DNA from: Paraburkholderia caffeinilytica
GTDB lineage: Bacteria > Pseudomonadota > Gammaproteobacteria > Burkholderiales > Burkholderiaceae
Assembly: GCF_003368325.1 (NCBI RefSeq)
Contig: NZ_CP031466.1
Span: 3,348,001 to 3,412,000, forward strand
Direction: 5' to 3'
Length of the DNA: 64,000 nt
This document shows positions 62,994-64,000 of this stretch, piece by piece (positions within the stretch are counted from its first letter, which is position 1; the number at the start of each line of letters is the position of its first letter). The translations under genes and the position numbers were made by a program. The notes beneath the pieces are model-generated. The model searched no databases. It was not told the origin of the DNA and was given only the letters and a program-made list of their open reading frames with translations.

Positions 62994-63677
62994 ATGCTGC
63001 TGCACATTCCGAATGTACTGAACGCCGAGCAACTGCGCTTTGTTCGCGAGCGGCTCGACAGCGCCGGCGACGCATGGGTCGATGGCCGCGCGACCGCCGG
63101 TTATCAGGGCGCGCCGGTCAAACGCAATCAGCAGATCGCCGAGCATTCACCGCTCGCGCGTGAACTCGGCGATGTGATTCTCGCGGCGATCGAGCGCAAC
63201 CCGCTTTTCATCAGCGCGGCGTTGCCGAACCAGGTGTATCCGCCGCTCTTCAATCGCTACGAAGGCGGCATGCAATTCGGCAGCCATGTGGACGGCGCGG
63301 TGCGGGTGCTGCCCAACGGCGTGAAGTTGCGCACGGACGTGTCGGTGACGCTGTTCCTCTCCGCACCCGGCGAATACGACGGTGGCGAACTCGTTGTCGA
63401 AGACACCTACGGCGTGCAACAGGTCAAGCTGCCCGCGGGCGACATGATCGTCTATCCCGCCACCAGTCTGCATCAGGTCACGCCCGTCACGCGCGGTGCG
63501 CGCCTTGCCAGCTTTTTCTGGGTGCAAAGCCTCGTGCGCAGCGACACGCAGCGCGCCTTGCTATTCGATATGGACACGGCGATTCAACGTCTGAACGCCA
63601 CACAGGCCGACGATGCCGCGCGCCGCAGCCTCGTCGGTTGCTATCACAACCTGTTGCGCACCTGGAGCGAAACGTGA
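62994..63677 (+). CDS. piuC: PKHD-type Fe(II)/2-oxoglutarate hydroxylase
   Basis: A 227-residue iron/2-oxoglutarate-dependent dioxygenase of the PiuC/YbiX family. Iron ligands H98-x-D100 (FGSHVDG) and H160 (SLHQVTPV) and the 2-oxoglutarate Arg170 are present. Its gene usually follows a catecholate-siderophore receptor gene, as here, 77 bases after it. The substrate is not established. The stop overlaps the next start as GTGA. Confidence 0.94.
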   Translation: MLLHIPNVLNAEQLRFVRERLDSAGDAWVDGRATAGYQGAPVKRNQQIAEHSPLARELGDVILAAIERNPLFISAALPNQVYPPLFNRYEGGMQFGSHVDGAVRVLPNGVKLRTDVSVTLFLSAPGEYDGGELVVEDTYGVQQVKLPAGDMIVYPATSLHQVTPVTRGARLASFFWVQSLVRSDTQRALLFDMDTAIQRLNATQADDAARRSLVGCYHNLLRTWSET

Positions 63678-64000
63678 GCGTACCTGAGGCTATTGAAATC
63701 CGACCGCCTGCGGCCATCGACGCCGGGACGAGCGAACCGCAGCGGCTCGACCGCGACGAGCAGAAGGCGCGGCAACAGCGCTCGCGTCGCGCGACCTTCG
63801 TCAAATGGCTGCGCAAAGTACATGGCTGGATCGGTTTGTGGGGCGCGGCGCTGGGTTTGCTGTTCGGCACTACGGGTTTTCTGCTGAATCATCGTGGCGG
63901 GCCGCTCAAGGTGCCGACCGGCGAGCCGCAGGTGTCGGTCGTGCAGGTGCCGTTGCCCCAACCGGCGCCGGAAACGCCGCGCGAACTCGGCAAGTGGCTC
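63674..64000 (+). CDS. PepSY-associated membrane protein, N-terminal part (cut by window end)
   Basis: Only 109 codons are inside the window. A GTG start overlaps the piuC stop. A polar, charged N-terminus (about 1-45) is followed by [20 protein letters not shown], the first transmembrane helix with the His typical of PepSY_TM proteins of siderophore operons, which are thought to be iron reductases. The rest lies outside the window. Confidence 0.8.
   Translation, partial: MSVPEAIEIRPPAAIDAGTSEPQRLDRDEQKARQQRSRRATFVKWLRKVHGWIGLWGAALGLLFGTTGFLLNHRGGPLKVPTGEPQVSVVQVPLPQPAPETPRELGKWL

Noticed and set aside
1..64000. CRISPR arrays, rRNA and tRNA genes
   Set aside because: No regularly spaced identical repeats and no tRNA-like cloverleaf or rRNA segment were noticed by eye; a tRNA scan would be decisive.

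Overview
The window looks like chromosomal DNA of a Burkholderiaceae bacterium, most probably Paraburkholderia. It is GC-rich, has dense operons with ATGA-type overlaps, and carries typical genus genes: three-component Rieske oxygenases, MocR regulators, a DUF3562 protein, PiuC, and a phosphocholine-type phospholipase C. The species cannot be fixed from sequence alone.

1-13422 is a single-direction catabolic cluster of 14 genes. It encodes a Rieske ferredoxin, a small recombinase-HTH-like protein, a Rieske oxygenase, an SDR, a cupin, an alpha/beta hydrolase, an IclR regulator, a second SDR without the YxxxK pair, a ThDP enzyme, an L-aspartate dehydrogenase, an aldehyde dehydrogenase, a two-domain VOC protein with extradiol-type metal ligands, a ferredoxin reductase and an MFS importer. 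This is a complete oxygenase system plus lower pathway, but the substrate cannot be named. The aspartate dehydrogenase hints at a nitrogen-containing compound or a C4 amino-acid product.

13719-22998 is an accessory island. It holds one full-length Sec-exported Rhs/YD-repeat protein with its toxin tip and immunity gene. Two further partial Rhs-tip/toxin/immunity modules follow, each ending in a terminator hairpin and an opposing SymE-like gene (one degraded, one intact with an XRE regulator). An ISNCY-like insertion sequence with 5-bp target duplication sits upstream of the XRE gene. In the second module a six-G tract fuses toxin and immunity reading frames.

23168-42631 is mixed core and accessory metabolism: a J-protein/HscC pair, a GNAT, a MocR regulator, an FAD oxidoreductase, a His-tailed DMT transporter, a UDG-family protein, cytochrome b561, a family 2 glycosyltransferase, a solitary Rieske oxygenase, a 38-residue membrane peptide, a rubredoxin-like protein, a LysR/DAP-decarboxylase pair, and a LysR/amino-acid binding protein/deacylase group.

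43200-46872 is visibly AT-richer and codes for a lipoprotein subtilase and a TPR-glycosyltransferase. 46979-50759 holds a small cupin, a hypothetical protein, and a Tat-exported phospholipase C with an upstream lipoprotein. 50969-58333 is an alpha-glucan/glucose operon: debranching enzyme, MGH1-like glucosidase, Zwf and a ROK/polyphosphate glucokinase. It is followed by a YbhB protein and an aldo/keto reductase. 60576-64000 is an iron-uptake operon behind a Fur-box-like site: a TonB receptor, PiuC and a PepSY membrane protein cut by the window edge.
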